A DNA stretch of 64,000 nucleotides from Nephrocerus scutellatus (lineage: Eukaryota; Arthropoda; Insecta; Diptera; Pipunculidae), in NCBI GenBank assembly GCA_947095585.1, contig OX352761.1, positions 35,741,777 through 35,805,776 of the forward strand. The letters run 5' to 3'. A program made the translations under genes and the position numbers. Under the pieces are notes generated by a model. It was not told the origin of the DNA and made no database searches. It worked only from the letters and a program-made list of their open reading frames with translations. How positions within the stretch are numbered: position 1 is the stretch's first letter; the number at the start of each line of letters is the position of its first letter. Below are positions 10,957-22,999 of the stretch, piece after piece.

Positions 10957-13900
10957 AAATTATTTGATATGCCCAATATTGTTTAATTAGTCATGACCTT
11001 TGATCATATAAATAAAAAATATACTATCTAGACGAAAAGACTAGTATATTATTAGATGAACATTTTTGTTGGTTTAAACTTCCATTTCAGAGGCCCTCAG
11101 ATCTCTGTATCTAGCGTAATGTGCATGCGCACCTGTTACAGCTAAGTTTAAAATTACAGATTATGCTACGTTGAAAACTTAAACCAGATCAGTTTCGTTT
11201 TTATATCAAATCACAACTTTGCCTCCAAGATAATTTCCAAGATTATAATGTTAGGAAAGTGTTTCGAAAAAAATACATAAAATCTATCGCCGGAATTTTT
11301 TAAATTTTATTTTGGCTCATAATGACATAATTCCAATTAATTTATATATTTTTTAAAACTTTTTTTAAACTTTTCCGACTCACCTTAGAATAATAATAAG
11401 ATGTTCGGATGTTCGGATATGAAGTCAATTAGCTTATGAAAAGGTTTGTAATAAAGCATGGGATTGCCCTTTAAGTTCTATTGCGTTGAGCGTATGCCAG
11501 AATTTGAAGACTTAAATCAGCGTTTACTTTTATGCTAAAAGAAACTCAGCTATATAAAGGATTTGTCAGAATCTTTACAAACTAGAACGTTCTATGGTAT
11601 GTTTAAGGTATTCGTATCTTATATGCCAAAAACTTAGACTAAAAATAGCATAGTACAATGTGAAAAACAATGGGAGTACATACATAGTGTTTTCAAGTAC
11701 TTACCAATATTGTTTAGTTATAAATAAACTATAGGTTTTTTTTAATTTGCCGTCAACCGAGAAAATCTTATCAAATAATTAAAGTAAAGCAAAATAATGA
11801 ATAAATTTGTCTATTTTAAAATAATGAAAATGTGCCAAAGGCCATTTTAAAATTAGTCAATTTATCACCTTTCGAAAGTTATGTTTTATGTATGTTAAAC
11901 CCGTCCCCGTCGTCATGTTCGTTGTATGAAAACTCGAATTTGACAGAGATAGATTAATTCATAATCGGTCTATTTATGGTTGGCAATAAAAATAAAAATA
12001 AGAGCTCCTTTGTACGCAGTTGACCACCAAATCCAGTTTAGTCATTAAAAACAAACAAACTCGATCGGTCGGCCATTTGCCATTTCGAAGCTGACTAAGT
12101 CCAGGACAAAGTCAGGTTGATTTGGTTTTTTGCACAGGTTCATTCTCCCATAAACTGTCCCAGCGGGTGATTACTCTATAAGCAGACAGATCTGGAGGAG
12201 GTGGAGACAATCCAGTCCAATGCGCACAAGTACAAATAATGCTCGTCTGTCTGCACTTACTTGTCGAAAAGAAGAAGAATCTTGAGAAAAGAAAACATAC
12301 GAAATCAATGAAAGTATTCTCGTCTCAACTTCATACGGCATATTACAACGCCTGTTAGCTTGGTGTCAGTCTAACGTACCTTCTTGTAATTTATAAATAC
12401 ATATGTATTGGCATTATGTATGCATCCAATACTAACATTCTTATCTAGTACATGTGCGTAAATACACACATATCAACATCAGCAGTGCTGTTCTATACTT
12501 CTTCATACTTATGCCTCCCCTCGATAAAAACATTAAGGTGGAGACAGAAGAATAATGGTCCGAGTCTAAGAAACTTGTGTTTCCGTAGCATGCGTTTTTA
12601 TTTTTCTCCTTGTTGGTTGATGTTTTCTTTTATTTTTTTATTCGTTGAGCTTTGTAAAAGTTCTGCTGGATGATAGGTACATAATGTTTACCAGGTAAAT
12701 ACACATTCGCCAAGTAAGAACATTTTTGCAATATGTGGAGAGCGAATTGCCGTATTGCTTGGACTTGCGCTTGGTGGAGTGTGTAGGATATCAATGCATG
12801 CCATCCCAAGACACCACAACACAAAACACCAGTGCAAAACGGCTAAGAAATATTGGAATCGATCGATGCTGCATTGTTGGTTAGATGGTTGGGTCAGATC
12901 CGACGATGTCTGTAGGAGATGCCACTCTCTGCCCAGAAGCGGAGTGGGTGTGAAATGTATACTTTATTGCCTTATACTTGTACTTGTAAGTTTGTACAAT
13001 TGTAAGAGTAGGTATGTATGTAATCATCAAAACATCTTTTTACATCCATACGACAATTTAACTGGGGCGATGCGATGCGACGGTTAACAAATTCGTTTCA
13101 TGCATCGTTAGCAATTGTTTTTTATGTAGGAATTGATAAGACGGGTGCTGCTGTCATGACCACAAAATTGTATCTCATAAAGTATTTTATTGTTATGTAA
13201 ATAATTGAAAAGGAAGGATTGCTCTATAAAATGTCTGAATTTGATTGTTCGTAATTGGGTCAGATTTTCTGCACGATAATAATTATTATGGTGTACAGTG
13301 CAGAACGTTGCGCAGGCCTTTATTTGCCGCGACAGTTTATATTTCTTGTAGAATTTGTGATTTGCTATTTATTAGGGAATGTTATTTAGCAACGAATAAT
13401 GTTTAGTAATTATGAATCTTGACTGATTTTAGTTAATAGGTAGAAATTTATTAGAAACCTTATCGGAGCATAGTTTTAAAAAACTTCAACGAGCAATAAT
13501 GCAACTTTTAGCAAACATTTGAACATTTATGAATATTTTATTCCCCAATTTGCACATATGTAGTTACACTCATGTCAGCATAATTTTGTATGAATATTGT
13601 ATAACGGAAACATTTCAGATAAAGAATTTTTCCCCGGAAGGTATTATTTATCACTACCGGAACCTGTGTCCAGAGGAGGACTTGTTTTCCGGAATCCTTT
13701 TCAGGATATTATGAAGCAAGCTATGCGTGGGTTAACGAATCACTAAAGTTTGCGGAAGTCTATATTTTTCACATTTAATAAATTGAAGTTTACTAAATTT
13801 AGTAAAGGAGAAAGAAAAGCAAGAACAGAATAGAAGCAAGCGTTCAGTTTTTTTAAAGGCATTATTGTACTTTTTAGTTGGTTTTTTTTTATCACAGATA

Positions 13901-14095
13901 CAGTAGGCAGGCCAGACGGCCGGTCATTCTTGCATTATAGAAATAGTTTTCCAGCTGGTTATTTATTTCCCTAAATTATAAGGCACTTGTAGACAACACT
14001 GTTTTACACAAATTCATATTAATTGTATTTTAATTTCAAGTTTTAAGTACACGCCCTAAGAAGGCTCTTCTTCTTATTTTAGTAGGTAGGTGACT
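10957..14095. other. No gene seen
   Basis: Long stretch without recognised repeats and with only short, featureless frames. The part at about 12040-12300 is less AT-rich and could be single-copy DNA. Confidence 0.45.
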
Positions 14096-14839
14096 ATCTC
14101 CAACTGACTGTTTCAGCGTCGCCAAAGATAGCGGAGAACTTAAAGGTCTCTAACTATGAGGTCAATTGGCTCTTCGGGTCGGTCTATTTCCGACTCAAAA
14201 AAAGATAAAACTAAAAAAGATACAGCGGAAATCAGACCTGACAATACCACATCAAAAACAGGACAGTCAAACCCGGCTGTCAAGCCAGTTCATTGCCCAA
14301 AAACCTCCAGTAACAGGGTTAAGCCTAAGACGCAAGTATCGAAACCAATCGGTACATGACAACGAGAGGCTAGGTAAACCACTACAGGCCAAAACATCTA
14401 AAAAACATGGCCTCGAAACAGCGAGACCCATCCAGCCAGACCAAACAGTCCCATATTCCAACAATCTGTTGGAGTATTGACAACCACAAGATACGAAACT
14501 GTCCACTGCCTAGTAAAAAGCCACTTTCCAGACTGCTTAATACTGGGTAACGATGAAGAGAACGAGGATATAAACTCATATCCTTATATCATACCAATTG
14601 AGGCCTACAGCATCAAGCATCTTCTCCATTTTAGGAGTCCGCTGGGCGGTAAATTCATTCGGCCCATTCAAATCCCCTGGAGGAGACGGGGTCTACAAAA
14701 TTTTGTAGCTACACGGCCGCCATCCGATAGAATCTCTGCTCGTGAAACCCTACAAAGCCAGCCACAGCCTAGAATACGTTCCAAGGTGCTGGAGAGAAGA
14801 GCGATGAAGCCATCAGAGTAGCGGCTTAAGAACAATCGT

Positions 14840-15472
14840 ATCACCAACATTGGCTATGCGGATGACCTTGTCCTTATGGTTCGCGGCAAATTCGAGAGTA
14901 CGATAGCAGAACGAATGCAGTTTGCTCTCAAACTAGTAAACGAATGGTGTAAAGCGTCAACGCAGACAAGATAGTGTGCACCATCTTCACAAAAAGAAGA
15001 AGAATGAATCTTCCTACACTGAATTTCCAAGACAAGGTCCTCCAAATAATGCCAAAAACTAACATGGAACTCCCATATGATATACATTATTAACAAAGCT
15101 TATAAAGCTTACATCACATGCCAACGCATGTTTAATAAAACGTGGGGAAAAAACCCGAAAATGACTCTATGGCTATACCAGAGTATAATCAGACCGAGGC
15201 TGACATACACAGACTTGATATGGTGGCCAAAAACAGAGCAATCTAAGACCCGCTCAAAACTCAACAAGATCCAAAGACTCATTTGCCTTAGTGCAACAGG
15301 TTACATAATGACCTGCCCTACGGCAGCCCTCGAGAAGATTCTAGGACTTACACCACTTCACGTACAAATTAAAAGTGAAGCTGGCTTAAGACTCTCTTCT
15401 CTCAATATACACAATCAGGACAAATCCAATAGACCAGGACATACTAACATCATTTCCAAAATAAATCATTAA
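14840..15472 (+). pseudogene. Reverse transcriptase, C-terminal half, of the I-like LINE
   Basis: Reverse transcriptase copies element RNA into DNA at a nicked target. The frame around 14840-14970 carries the catalytic box YADD and then ERMQFALKLVNEWCK. It breaks by frameshift near 14970. The next block (15077-15472, 131 codons) has INKAYKAYITCQRMF, LWLYQSIIRPRLTYTDLIWW and a KLNKIQRLICL segment, the usual thumb region of I-group RTs. It ends with a stop immediately before the RNase H frame (ATG at 15472, overlapping the TAA). Confidence 0.75.
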
Positions 15473-16527
15473 TGACCATCTGGTACACAGACGGATCTAA
15501 AACAGACACAAGAACAGGAGCAGGAGTATTCGGATCCAGAACTACACTGCGAATACCCCTAGGTAACTCCCCAATCGTTTTCCAGGCAGAAACAATGGCA
15601 CTAGAAGCCTGCATCTTGGAATGCCTTAAAAAAAGTTATAGAAGAACTGAGATTTACATGATCTCAGATAGCCAGGTTGCACTAGCTGCACTAAAAGACC
15701 CTTTTTTCAACAGAACTACGTCGAGCTGCTACTGCCACTTAAAACAATTGGCCAAAACCAATAAAATGTGGGCGCCGTGGCTCAGTGGAAATGAGCATGG
15801 CTACTGAGCAGGGGGTTCGTGGTTCAAATCCCAGTAACACCAATAGTATTTTTCAGCTCCAGCCGTAAATTGTAGGTCCCTTCCATTTGTGTCCAAAAAT
15901 ATACATGCGCAACACAAATGGTCGCGAGAAGATAGGCCTTGAACCGCAATGGTCTGTCGCGCCGAATATTATTATTTTAAAACCAATAAAATCACCCTTA
16001 TGTAGTCTCCAGGGCACTCAGGCATTGTAGGGAACGAGGCAGTAGGTCTTTGCGCAAGAGAAGGCGCAGAAGGTACATTCACTGGGCTAGAACCAAGCAT
16101 TGCCTACTCCCTTAGCCACCTCAAAAACAAGATTAAAGAGTGGGCTAACAATGCCATCGAAGCTGAATGGGAATCGTCGACAGGGATGAAACAAACTAAA
16201 AGGCTTCTCAAGTATAACATTAAAGACATAGGCAAAGCAATCAAACTGAACTGTAATGCGCTCAGATCCCTAGTCTGGTACATAACGGGACACGGACCAT
16301 TCAATAGTCACTTAGCAAAAATGGGAAAATCGCAGACGGACAGTTGCCGTTTCCGTAACAAGGCAAAAGATTCGCCAGAACACATACTGTTTATCTGTGA
16401 TGCTCTCACACGGAAAAGACTTAAACACCTCAAGGCTCACAGAGTGCAAGGAAAGAATGCCATTTCGATCGAATTGGCAGACGTAATGGCATTCATAAAG
16501 GAACTAAGCCACCACATAAAGTGGTAA
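15472..16527 (+). pseudogene. RNase H domain and C-terminal zinc-like tail of the I-like LINE, interrupted
   Basis: RNase H removes the RNA strand of RNA/DNA hybrids. The frame begins with WYTDGSK (first catalytic Asp), then FQAETMALEA (Glu) and MISDSQVAL (second Asp). At 15767 it is cut by the SINE. Beyond the SINE (from 15993) the domain resumes with SPGHSGIVGNEA, which keeps the His of the fourth motif, but a TAG now stands just before SPGHSG. The rest (16186-16527) includes SLVWYITGHGPFNSHLAKMG and a cysteine/histidine cluster (SCRFRNK...PEHILFICD). The domain was intact enough to read until the SINE landed, or the TAG came first; the order is not decided. Confidence 0.8.
15768..15978 (+). 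mobile_element. tRNA-derived SINE, copy 3 (in RNase H)
   Basis: A head with A box TGGCTCAGTGG and a B-box-like GGTTCAAATCC, then a shortened body that misses the part between tatttttca and the ccttccatttgtg block. The tail is ATT-rich. It is flanked by perfect 14-bp direct repeats aaaaccaataaaat at 15754-15767 and 15979-15992, which mark the insertion site in the LINE. Confidence 0.95.
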
Positions 16528-16615
16528 TTATCTGGGATGCACAATAGATCTTTAGGTCGAAGTGCACCAGGCTTCTCAGCCCACCAACGTAATAATAATA
16601 AAAAATAATAATAGG

Positions 16616-16870
16616 TAGGTGCTTGAAAATCAGCACAGATGTTATATACATAAAAAAATATGCGGGCATTTGTTTAAGTAAACAATATGTTTTCATAAAA
16701 AGTCTTATAGTTTGCTGGTAATCGGTGATTTGCTCTGAATGTGTTAATATGTTACGAAAAAGCCTTTTTCACTATCAAGTGAATATTAATATCAATATGC
16801 ACTGCGGTTCACTAGATTAGAAGCACATCATCTTGGAAGTTAAAATTGAGATTTCTTTAGTCAGAAAGAA
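16616..16870. other. No gene seen
   Basis: AT-rich spacer between the LINE tail and family A copy 3. Confidence 0.5.
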
Positions 16871-17638
16871 AAAAAACAACCCATAAAAATTAAAATTTTT
16901 CATGTAAATTCTCTAATAGGAGATACATATGTGTGCAAAGTTTGAATCGGGTTAATTTGGAAAAAATTAATATAAGATCCCCTTCACTTCAAATTTTTTT
17001 CAAGAACTGTTGTCACCGGAGATACACATGTGTAAAAAAATTTGTGTGGGAGCCCCCGACATTGGTGTCCGATCGCTTCCAACTTTCAATAGTAAGTGTT
17101 GTCATCGGTGATATACATGTGTTTAAAATTTAAAGAAAATCGGGTTAGTTTTTAAAAAACTTATAAAGGCACCCCTCAAGCCTTAGGGCCAGATCACTCC
17201 AAAAAAATGTACAAAAAGTTTTGTCCATCAGAGATAAACATGTCTTTAAAATTTGAAGAAAATCGGGTTAATTTTTAAAAAATTTATATGGATGTGATTC
17301 GTTATTGAATCATAAATTATTGCGCATAAAAAGTTTTTAACATACTATAGAAGATACACACGTGTGTAAAATTTGAAGTAAGTCGGGTTAATCGGTTAAT
17401 CGGGTTAGTCGGGTAAAGTGTACAAAATTTAAAGAAAATCGGGTAAAATTTTGTAAAATATTTGTATGGGAGCCCCCCGAACTCGAGGTCCGAGGGGCCT
17501 CAAATAGAAAGTATTGTACTGACATGTGTGCTAAATTTTAATAAAATCGGGCTTTGGGAAGTGGGTTCAAAATTGATCAGAAAATCTGACAAGCCAGCCA
17601 GCCACGTGCACGTGAAGTTAATATAGAGAATTTAAAAA
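16871..17638 (+). repeat. Family A repeat, copy 3
   Basis: Starts aacccataaaaattaaaat and gtaaattctctaataggaga. Contains at least five core units: gatacacatg-type anchors lie at 17021, 17110, 17233 and 17353, spaced 89, 123 and 120 bp. Ends gtgggttcaaaattgatcag, gccagccagcca and gaagttaatatagagaattt. One unit is interrupted at 17287-17352 by a 66-bp segment also found at 7369. Confidence 0.85.
17287..17352 (+). repeat. 66-bp segment shared exactly with 7369-7434
   Basis: Replaces the central part of a family A unit. The left side reads aatttatatg, which the family continues as ggagcccc. The right side resumes at agatacacacgtgtg. See the finding at this position. Confidence 0.9.
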
Positions 17639-19580
17639 CAAATGATGGCGAATGTTAAAGTAGTTTGAGATTAATACAAAATCAAGTTTAAAAAAATTCA
17701 AAACAAGATAACGGTACATTAGAGATCTTTTTGCGAAATGAGTCAGGCAGGCATGCATATAAATCGGTTCATAAGATTAGAAGTACCATATATATGAATG
17801 AAAAAAGTTCTGTTTTGGTTTTTTTATGAAAATTGATTTTTTTTTTTATTCATACTTAAGATATAATTTTTAATAATGAATAGAAACACCTTTCTACCAG
17901 ATAACGCTGTCATTTTTCAGCTTTGTACCACCTAGCGCCATAATAAGATATTACAGCCCAAACCAATACGCCCCTTCTCTGCTTTGGTGGTGGTTTAAAA
18001 AGGTGTTTGGCACTACGAATCACATGACGAACGGTATAGATTTACTTGCTGTTTCTCTGATTTTAGCTGTCGAAACAACTAAATTTGAGGATAGTCTGAC
18101 AATTTTTCGTTTTGCCGTTGCTGTTGCTGGGCCATGGAAACATTTCCTTTGTAATTTTTCCCGCAAATTTTCAGATCCTTTAAATAAATCCCAACAGTAT
18201 GACCACTCCGATTGATCTTGCAACTGATAGCTCGCTTAGAAACCCTTCCAAGGGTAAACATCTATTTCTCTATCTATCTATTGGTAAAATGAACCATTTC
18301 GCAAGCAACGATTGTACTTTAACTGCTTCCAAAATTATGAACCAATTTAAATGCATGCCATTCTGACTTATTCAGTTAAAGTTTCATAAAATTATCGTTA
18401 GCTTGTTCTCGTAAAATTTTGGAAATTACTATTGCATTCAACATGATACATGAACCACTGTTCCTTACACCACTTTTTTTTCTCTCACTGCCATATAATG
18501 GGAGAAAGATAATTTATAACTATATCTACCTCTAATAATAACAATTTCAGTTAAGGAAAATAACGTAAGTCTTTTATGAAATGTAGATCAGTTACAATAC
18601 TAATACATATAGCAGTTGCAGGCACATTTTTACCTTGAGCCACGAGTTATTATTCCAAAACACTCTTTGCATTATAGATAAATCATAGAATGCGTTCAAG
18701 AATAAAGTTGGAGACCAATTCAGATTTGGCATGCACACGTTCAACAATTACGGTTCTATATCCGTTCGCCACCAAGCAGCAAGTATTCATCGTTATGCGA
18801 CAAAACCCTGCCATTATCCATTTACACGCAGATGACTCTAGTGTGCCAAGCGCTGGCGATGCATGAATCGCTCTTTTTGGAAGGAATGACAGGGAAAAGT
18901 CAATTAAAAAAGTTAAATAAATCATAACACAGTATACGATATCCTTACGGTGATTGGTATAAGCCACAACAAAAAATAATTACAAAGAGCTACTGTCAGT
19001 AGTTACTTGTTCTCAGATAAGATTCCTTACTTCGGTTCAAAAAATCAAAAACGATTCACCTAAAATAATTTTTAGAACCGGGCGGTGCAATGATTAGATT
19101 TTTGTCTGTACGTCAACGGGTTGACGCACCGCAATAGCAATACAAACATAATCAAAAATATTACCTGTTTTGCTATAACTCCTCATAGAGATTGATAATG
19201 AGTGATATTGGATCTTACGGGTACATAATCTTCATCACACTGTTTCTAACGTCAAAAAAGTATCATTATAAGTTTATAAACTGAGGTAATCTGAAATAAT
19301 CAAGATTCGAAACTGTATAACAACAAATTAAGTAATGATTATTACACAAAAAGTTAAGAAAACATATATTTTACTGAACGTCGTTTATTTGTGAATATGA
19401 GCGAAAGCAATATGTTAGTACTTTATTAAAAAGTTCCATAACATCACTTTTTTGATACCTCATGAACGATCATGCACAATCACATATACATGGAACCTAC
19501 TGAAATACGCAACGCCCTAACGCAGTGTTATTCGAATTTCCAATTTTGATAATACTAAATAAAAACTTAAAAAAGAGCAT
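17639..19580. other. No gene recognised
   Basis: AT-rich sequence. The frames at 18003-18215 and 18683-18967 (minus) show no domain, and the first has an equally long frame opposite, so neither is supported. Confidence 0.45.
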
Positions 19581-19581
19581 G

Positions 19582-21120
19582 GTAGGCTGTGTCGAAGGGT
19601 TTTGAGCGTGACAACGTCTGTCCGGGACGAAAGAAAAGAAAACAAAGATCTTGATCTTGAAGTAAGAGCTGTTAAAAAAATATGTGCGTGTAATCTTTAC
19701 GCGCGGTTGGAGTGAAATTTTTTGACGTTGTGGCCAATATTACGATTAAATTAAAAGGCACGAGTCGCTTGAGAAATTGCTTAGTTCCCGAAATTCCAGA
19801 CCATAATGATCATATTCCAGAATTCCCATAGGAAGAAGTCTTATAGTCGCATATTTGTCCTACATTCCATGTTTCATACGAATCCCTTGAGAAATGGCTT
19901 GGTTCCAAAAATCCCAGACCCTATTGGCTAGATCCCAGAATTTCCATAGGAACAAGTCTTGTAGTCGCACATTAGTCCTACATTCCGAGTTTCATACGAA
20001 TCCCTTGAGAAATGGCTTGGTTCCAAAAATCCCAGGCCCTATTGGCCAGATCCCAGAATTTCCATAGGAACAAGTCTTATAGTCACATATTAGTCCTACA
20101 TTCCGAGTTTCATACGAATCCCTTGATAAATGGCTTGGTTCCAAAAATCCCAGGCCATATTGGCCAGATCCCAGAATTTCCATAGGAACAAGTCTTATAG
20201 TCACATATTAGTCCTACATTCCGAGTTTAATACGAATCCCTTGAGAAATGGCTTGGTTCCAAAAATCCCAGACCCTATTGGCCAGATCCCTGAATTTCCA
20301 TAGGAACAAGTCTTATAGTCACATATTAGTCCTACATTCCGAGTTTCATACGAATCCATTGAGAATTGGCTTGGTTCCAAAAATCACAGGCCCTATTGGC
20401 CAGATCCCTGAATTTCCATAGGAACAAGTCTTATAGTCACATATTAGTCCTACATTCCGAGTTTCATACGAATCCATTGAGAATTGGCTTGGTTCCAAAA
20501 ATCACAGGCCCTATTGGCCAGATCCCAGAATTTCCATAGGAACAAGTCTTATAGTCACATATTAGTCCTACATTCCGAGTTTCATACGAATCGCTTGTGA
20601 AATGGCTTGGTTCCAAAAATTCCAGGCCCTATTGGCCAGATCCCAGAATTTCCATAGGAACAAGTCTTATAGTCACATATTAGTCCTACATTCCGAGTTT
20701 CATACGAATCCCTTGAGAAATGGCTTGGTTCCAAAAATTCCAGGCCCTATTGGCCAGATCCCAGAATTTCCATAGGAACAAGTTTTATAGTCACATATTA
20801 GTCCTACATTCCGAGTTTCATACGAATCCCTTGAGAAATGGCTTGGTTCCAAAAATCCCAGGCCCTATTGGCCAGATCCCAGAATTTCCATAGGAACAAG
20901 TCTTATAGTCACATATTAGTCCTACATTCCGAATTTCATGCGAATCTCTTGGGAAATGGCTTAGTTCCCAAAGTACTGACATTTAAAAGTGGGACATTTA
21001 ACAGTGTGAGCATTAACAGTGACCACAACAGTGGGACATTTAACAGTGGACATTTAACATTTTACTTTTTGAACATGCACCCCCTTATACCTTATAGTGA
21101 GACGTTGTCACGACAAAGGA
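19582..21120 (+). mobile_element. Family T element, copy 1, with 118-bp array
   Basis: The left end (ggtaggctgtgtcgaaggg, then cgtgacaacgtct at 19607-19619) is mirrored at the right by agacgttgtcacg (21100-21112), a perfect 13-bp inverted repeat. A unique left flank (19640-19770) precedes the 118-bp array. A short right flank contains two copies of gtgggacatttaacagtg (20989-21006 and 21031-21048). No transposase is visible, so it would be non-autonomous. The left flank recurs at 38400-38505 (minus), and end pieces recur at 43447-43528 (minus) and 51747-51799. Confidence 0.7.
19763..20975 (+). repeat. 118-bp tandem array, about 10 units
   Basis: Units read cattccgagtttcatacgaa, tcccttgagaaatggcttgg, ttccaaaaatcccaggccct and so on. 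The anchor gagaaatggc falls at 19771, 19889 and 20007, and a variant (gggaaatggc) at 20951. The first and last are exactly 10 x 118 bp apart, so no net length change accumulated. Edge units are more divergent than internal ones. The same unit, inverted, forms a shorter array at 38000-38400. Confidence 0.95.
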
Positions 21121-21196
21121 ATTGATGGTTTATTTAAACTTTATGAAAGGATTTTAATTTTAATAATGTTGTAAACTATATGAAATATTGTAATGC

Positions 21197-21638
21197 GGTT
21201 ATAGTTATATTACAGAACAAGGAAAGTGGAGTTTATCGTGCGAGGACGAAGCTTCGGCAATCTAACGAGCACGATGAGCACTTTTTTGCGAGTCGTGTAC
21301 GCTATTTTTCGCGCGTCCAAACCGGTTTTTTTTTGCTAAATCGAGAGAGAAGCAGAAATGTGAGAATGTGTGTTCGCTGTGACTGCAGTAAATAACAAAG
21401 AAATGAATTTTTCACGCGTCCAAACCGGTTTTTTCTGCTAAATAGTGAGAGAAGCAGAAATCACAAACGACAAACAAAAGAGAATTCTTGCTCATGTGTT
21501 CATACAATGTGTTCGCTGAGATTGTAGTAAATAACAAAAGACGTTTATATCATAACATAACTAGTGCTGTTATGGGCTACTTTCGAGGCTAGTTTATAGC
21601 GTACGAAACAGTCACTTTCGTCTATGGGCGTGTGAAAG
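21197..21638 (-). repeat. Family B repeat, copy 1
   Basis: On the minus strand it runs from cacacgcccatagacgaaag and actagcctcgaaagtagccc, through two copies of a gcagaaaaaccggtttggac-type block and gttatttactgcagtcacag, to gataaactccactttccttg. It matches 61574-62018 along nearly its whole length and 31965 and 57045 in part. No coding capacity is seen. Confidence 0.85.
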
Positions 21639-22960
21639 AGATATTATTTGTAACAAATTACCGACTACAACTTTTCGTGTGTACCAGTAGTTGTTTAAAA
21701 AAAATTTAATAACTTTTTGCAATCTTTATTAAAAAGTATTGGTCGTTTGTTGTAAAGAAATTATTATATCTTCAAATATGCATTGTAGGTAAAATGTATA
21801 CTTATTTGTTTACATTCACAAGTAGGGTAAAAAAGTTCGACTTGAAAGCCGTTTACGTAGTGCCAAACTGTATATATTCGCATACGTTTGGTGTTGTAGT
21901 AAAGAATCCTTCCGCCAATCTAACACAAAAGTCAAGAGAATTATGACGATGATGGGTTTAACTTCCGAGTGATCAGAAGAAGCAATAAAGTAAACAAAGA
22001 ACAAGAAGTGGGTATCTTCCCCACAACAACCAACACAAATAATAAATGCTACAGGAAGCACAACTCTGACGTAGTGCAGTGTGCAACAATAATAATAACA
22101 GTTACTGTGGCTGAATTTATGAAGTGTGCCGTATGCAACCGGCATGACACGTGCCAAAGCCATTTCACCCAGAATATTGAAGTTTTTCAAGATACAAAAA
22201 ACTATGAACTCATCTGTTATTGAAAGCATTAATTTCAATCTTGCCAAATATGTTCGACAGGTCCTACTTTCGTTTTAGGTTGCACATTCAATATTTGAAT
22301 ATTTGAATAGTTTTTTGTAAAATAGATACATTTTCTGCTTACATTCCTCAGGCAGTTTTTAGTTCACCTTGATTCTATATGCACTTATGGCTCCGGCTAA
22401 ACCAGACCATCGATCCGAAGCAATCTCACAATCGAGGTTGTCATGTGCAGAGACAATGTGCACAGCTTTCGATCAGTTTCAATGTTAGGATTCTATTCTT
22501 TATAAAAGGAAAAGAAGTAACATTATTTTGACAATCCAGTACTGTATAGAAGATGAGGTACCATTTTTGCTCATGACGTGGCCAAAAAGCGGCTTGTGCG
22601 CAGGGGAGAATTATAATTATCCCGTTATCTTGGTCGTTTCTTTCGTACGATGATCTTTTGAACAGTTACTACATGTGTCTTATAAGCGATATTTTTCCGC
22701 GTCTGAGAATATAAAATTACCCGATTAACGCTTGTTTTCTGGAGTATAGACAAACACCCAAGTTTTGACGTCATGTGTGATGTGATTTTGCACTTGATTA
22801 AATTTCTTCTACATGTCCTTGCTCTATAATCTACACACTCCTTCTTCTGAGCGTTTGTCAACCGGGATCCGGACCTTTGGTTTCCCGCGTCAGTATAATC
22901 TGACATCACATCAGAGTCTCCAATCACTTTTGCCACCGTCATAAACGGCTTTAATGTATA
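21639..22960. other. No gene recognised
   Basis: Frames at 21816-22247 (minus), 21969-22223 (plus) and 22625-22942 (minus) carry no domain that I recognise. The first two overlap head-on and are probably chance. Confidence 0.4.
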
Positions 22961-22999
22961 TAAACAGGTAAATGTCTATAAAACTATAAACATTTTTAC

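Larger units (their letters stand above)
14100..16615 (+). mobile_element. I-like LINE relic (RT + RNase H), split by a SINE
   Basis: A degraded non-LTR retrotransposon on the plus strand. An ORF1-like lysine/serine-rich frame (14156-14359) comes first. RT pieces follow at 14660-14820 (SPGGDGVY and SLEYVPRCWRE in shifting frames) and 14830-15472, with the YADD box at 14855-14866 (NIGYADDLVLMV). Next come an RNase H domain (15472-15767, resuming after 15993) and a cysteine-containing C-terminus. A 3' region (cttctcagcccacc) with a TAA-rich tail (about 16590-16612) ends it. An RNase H domain plus a TAA tail points to the I group. A stretch of RT between the SPGGDG block and YADD is missing. Confidence 0.8.

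Noticed and set aside
19992..20204. Frames inside the 118-bp array (also 20838-21125)
   Set aside because: They are produced by repetition of a non-coding unit. Frames break where single units differ.
19763..20975. CRISPR array
   Set aside because: The unit is 118 bp with no spacer/repeat alternation, and the DNA is eukaryotic.
21816..22247. 143-codon minus-strand frame as a host gene
   Set aside because: No recognisable motif, AT-driven composition, and an 84-codon frame opposite it.
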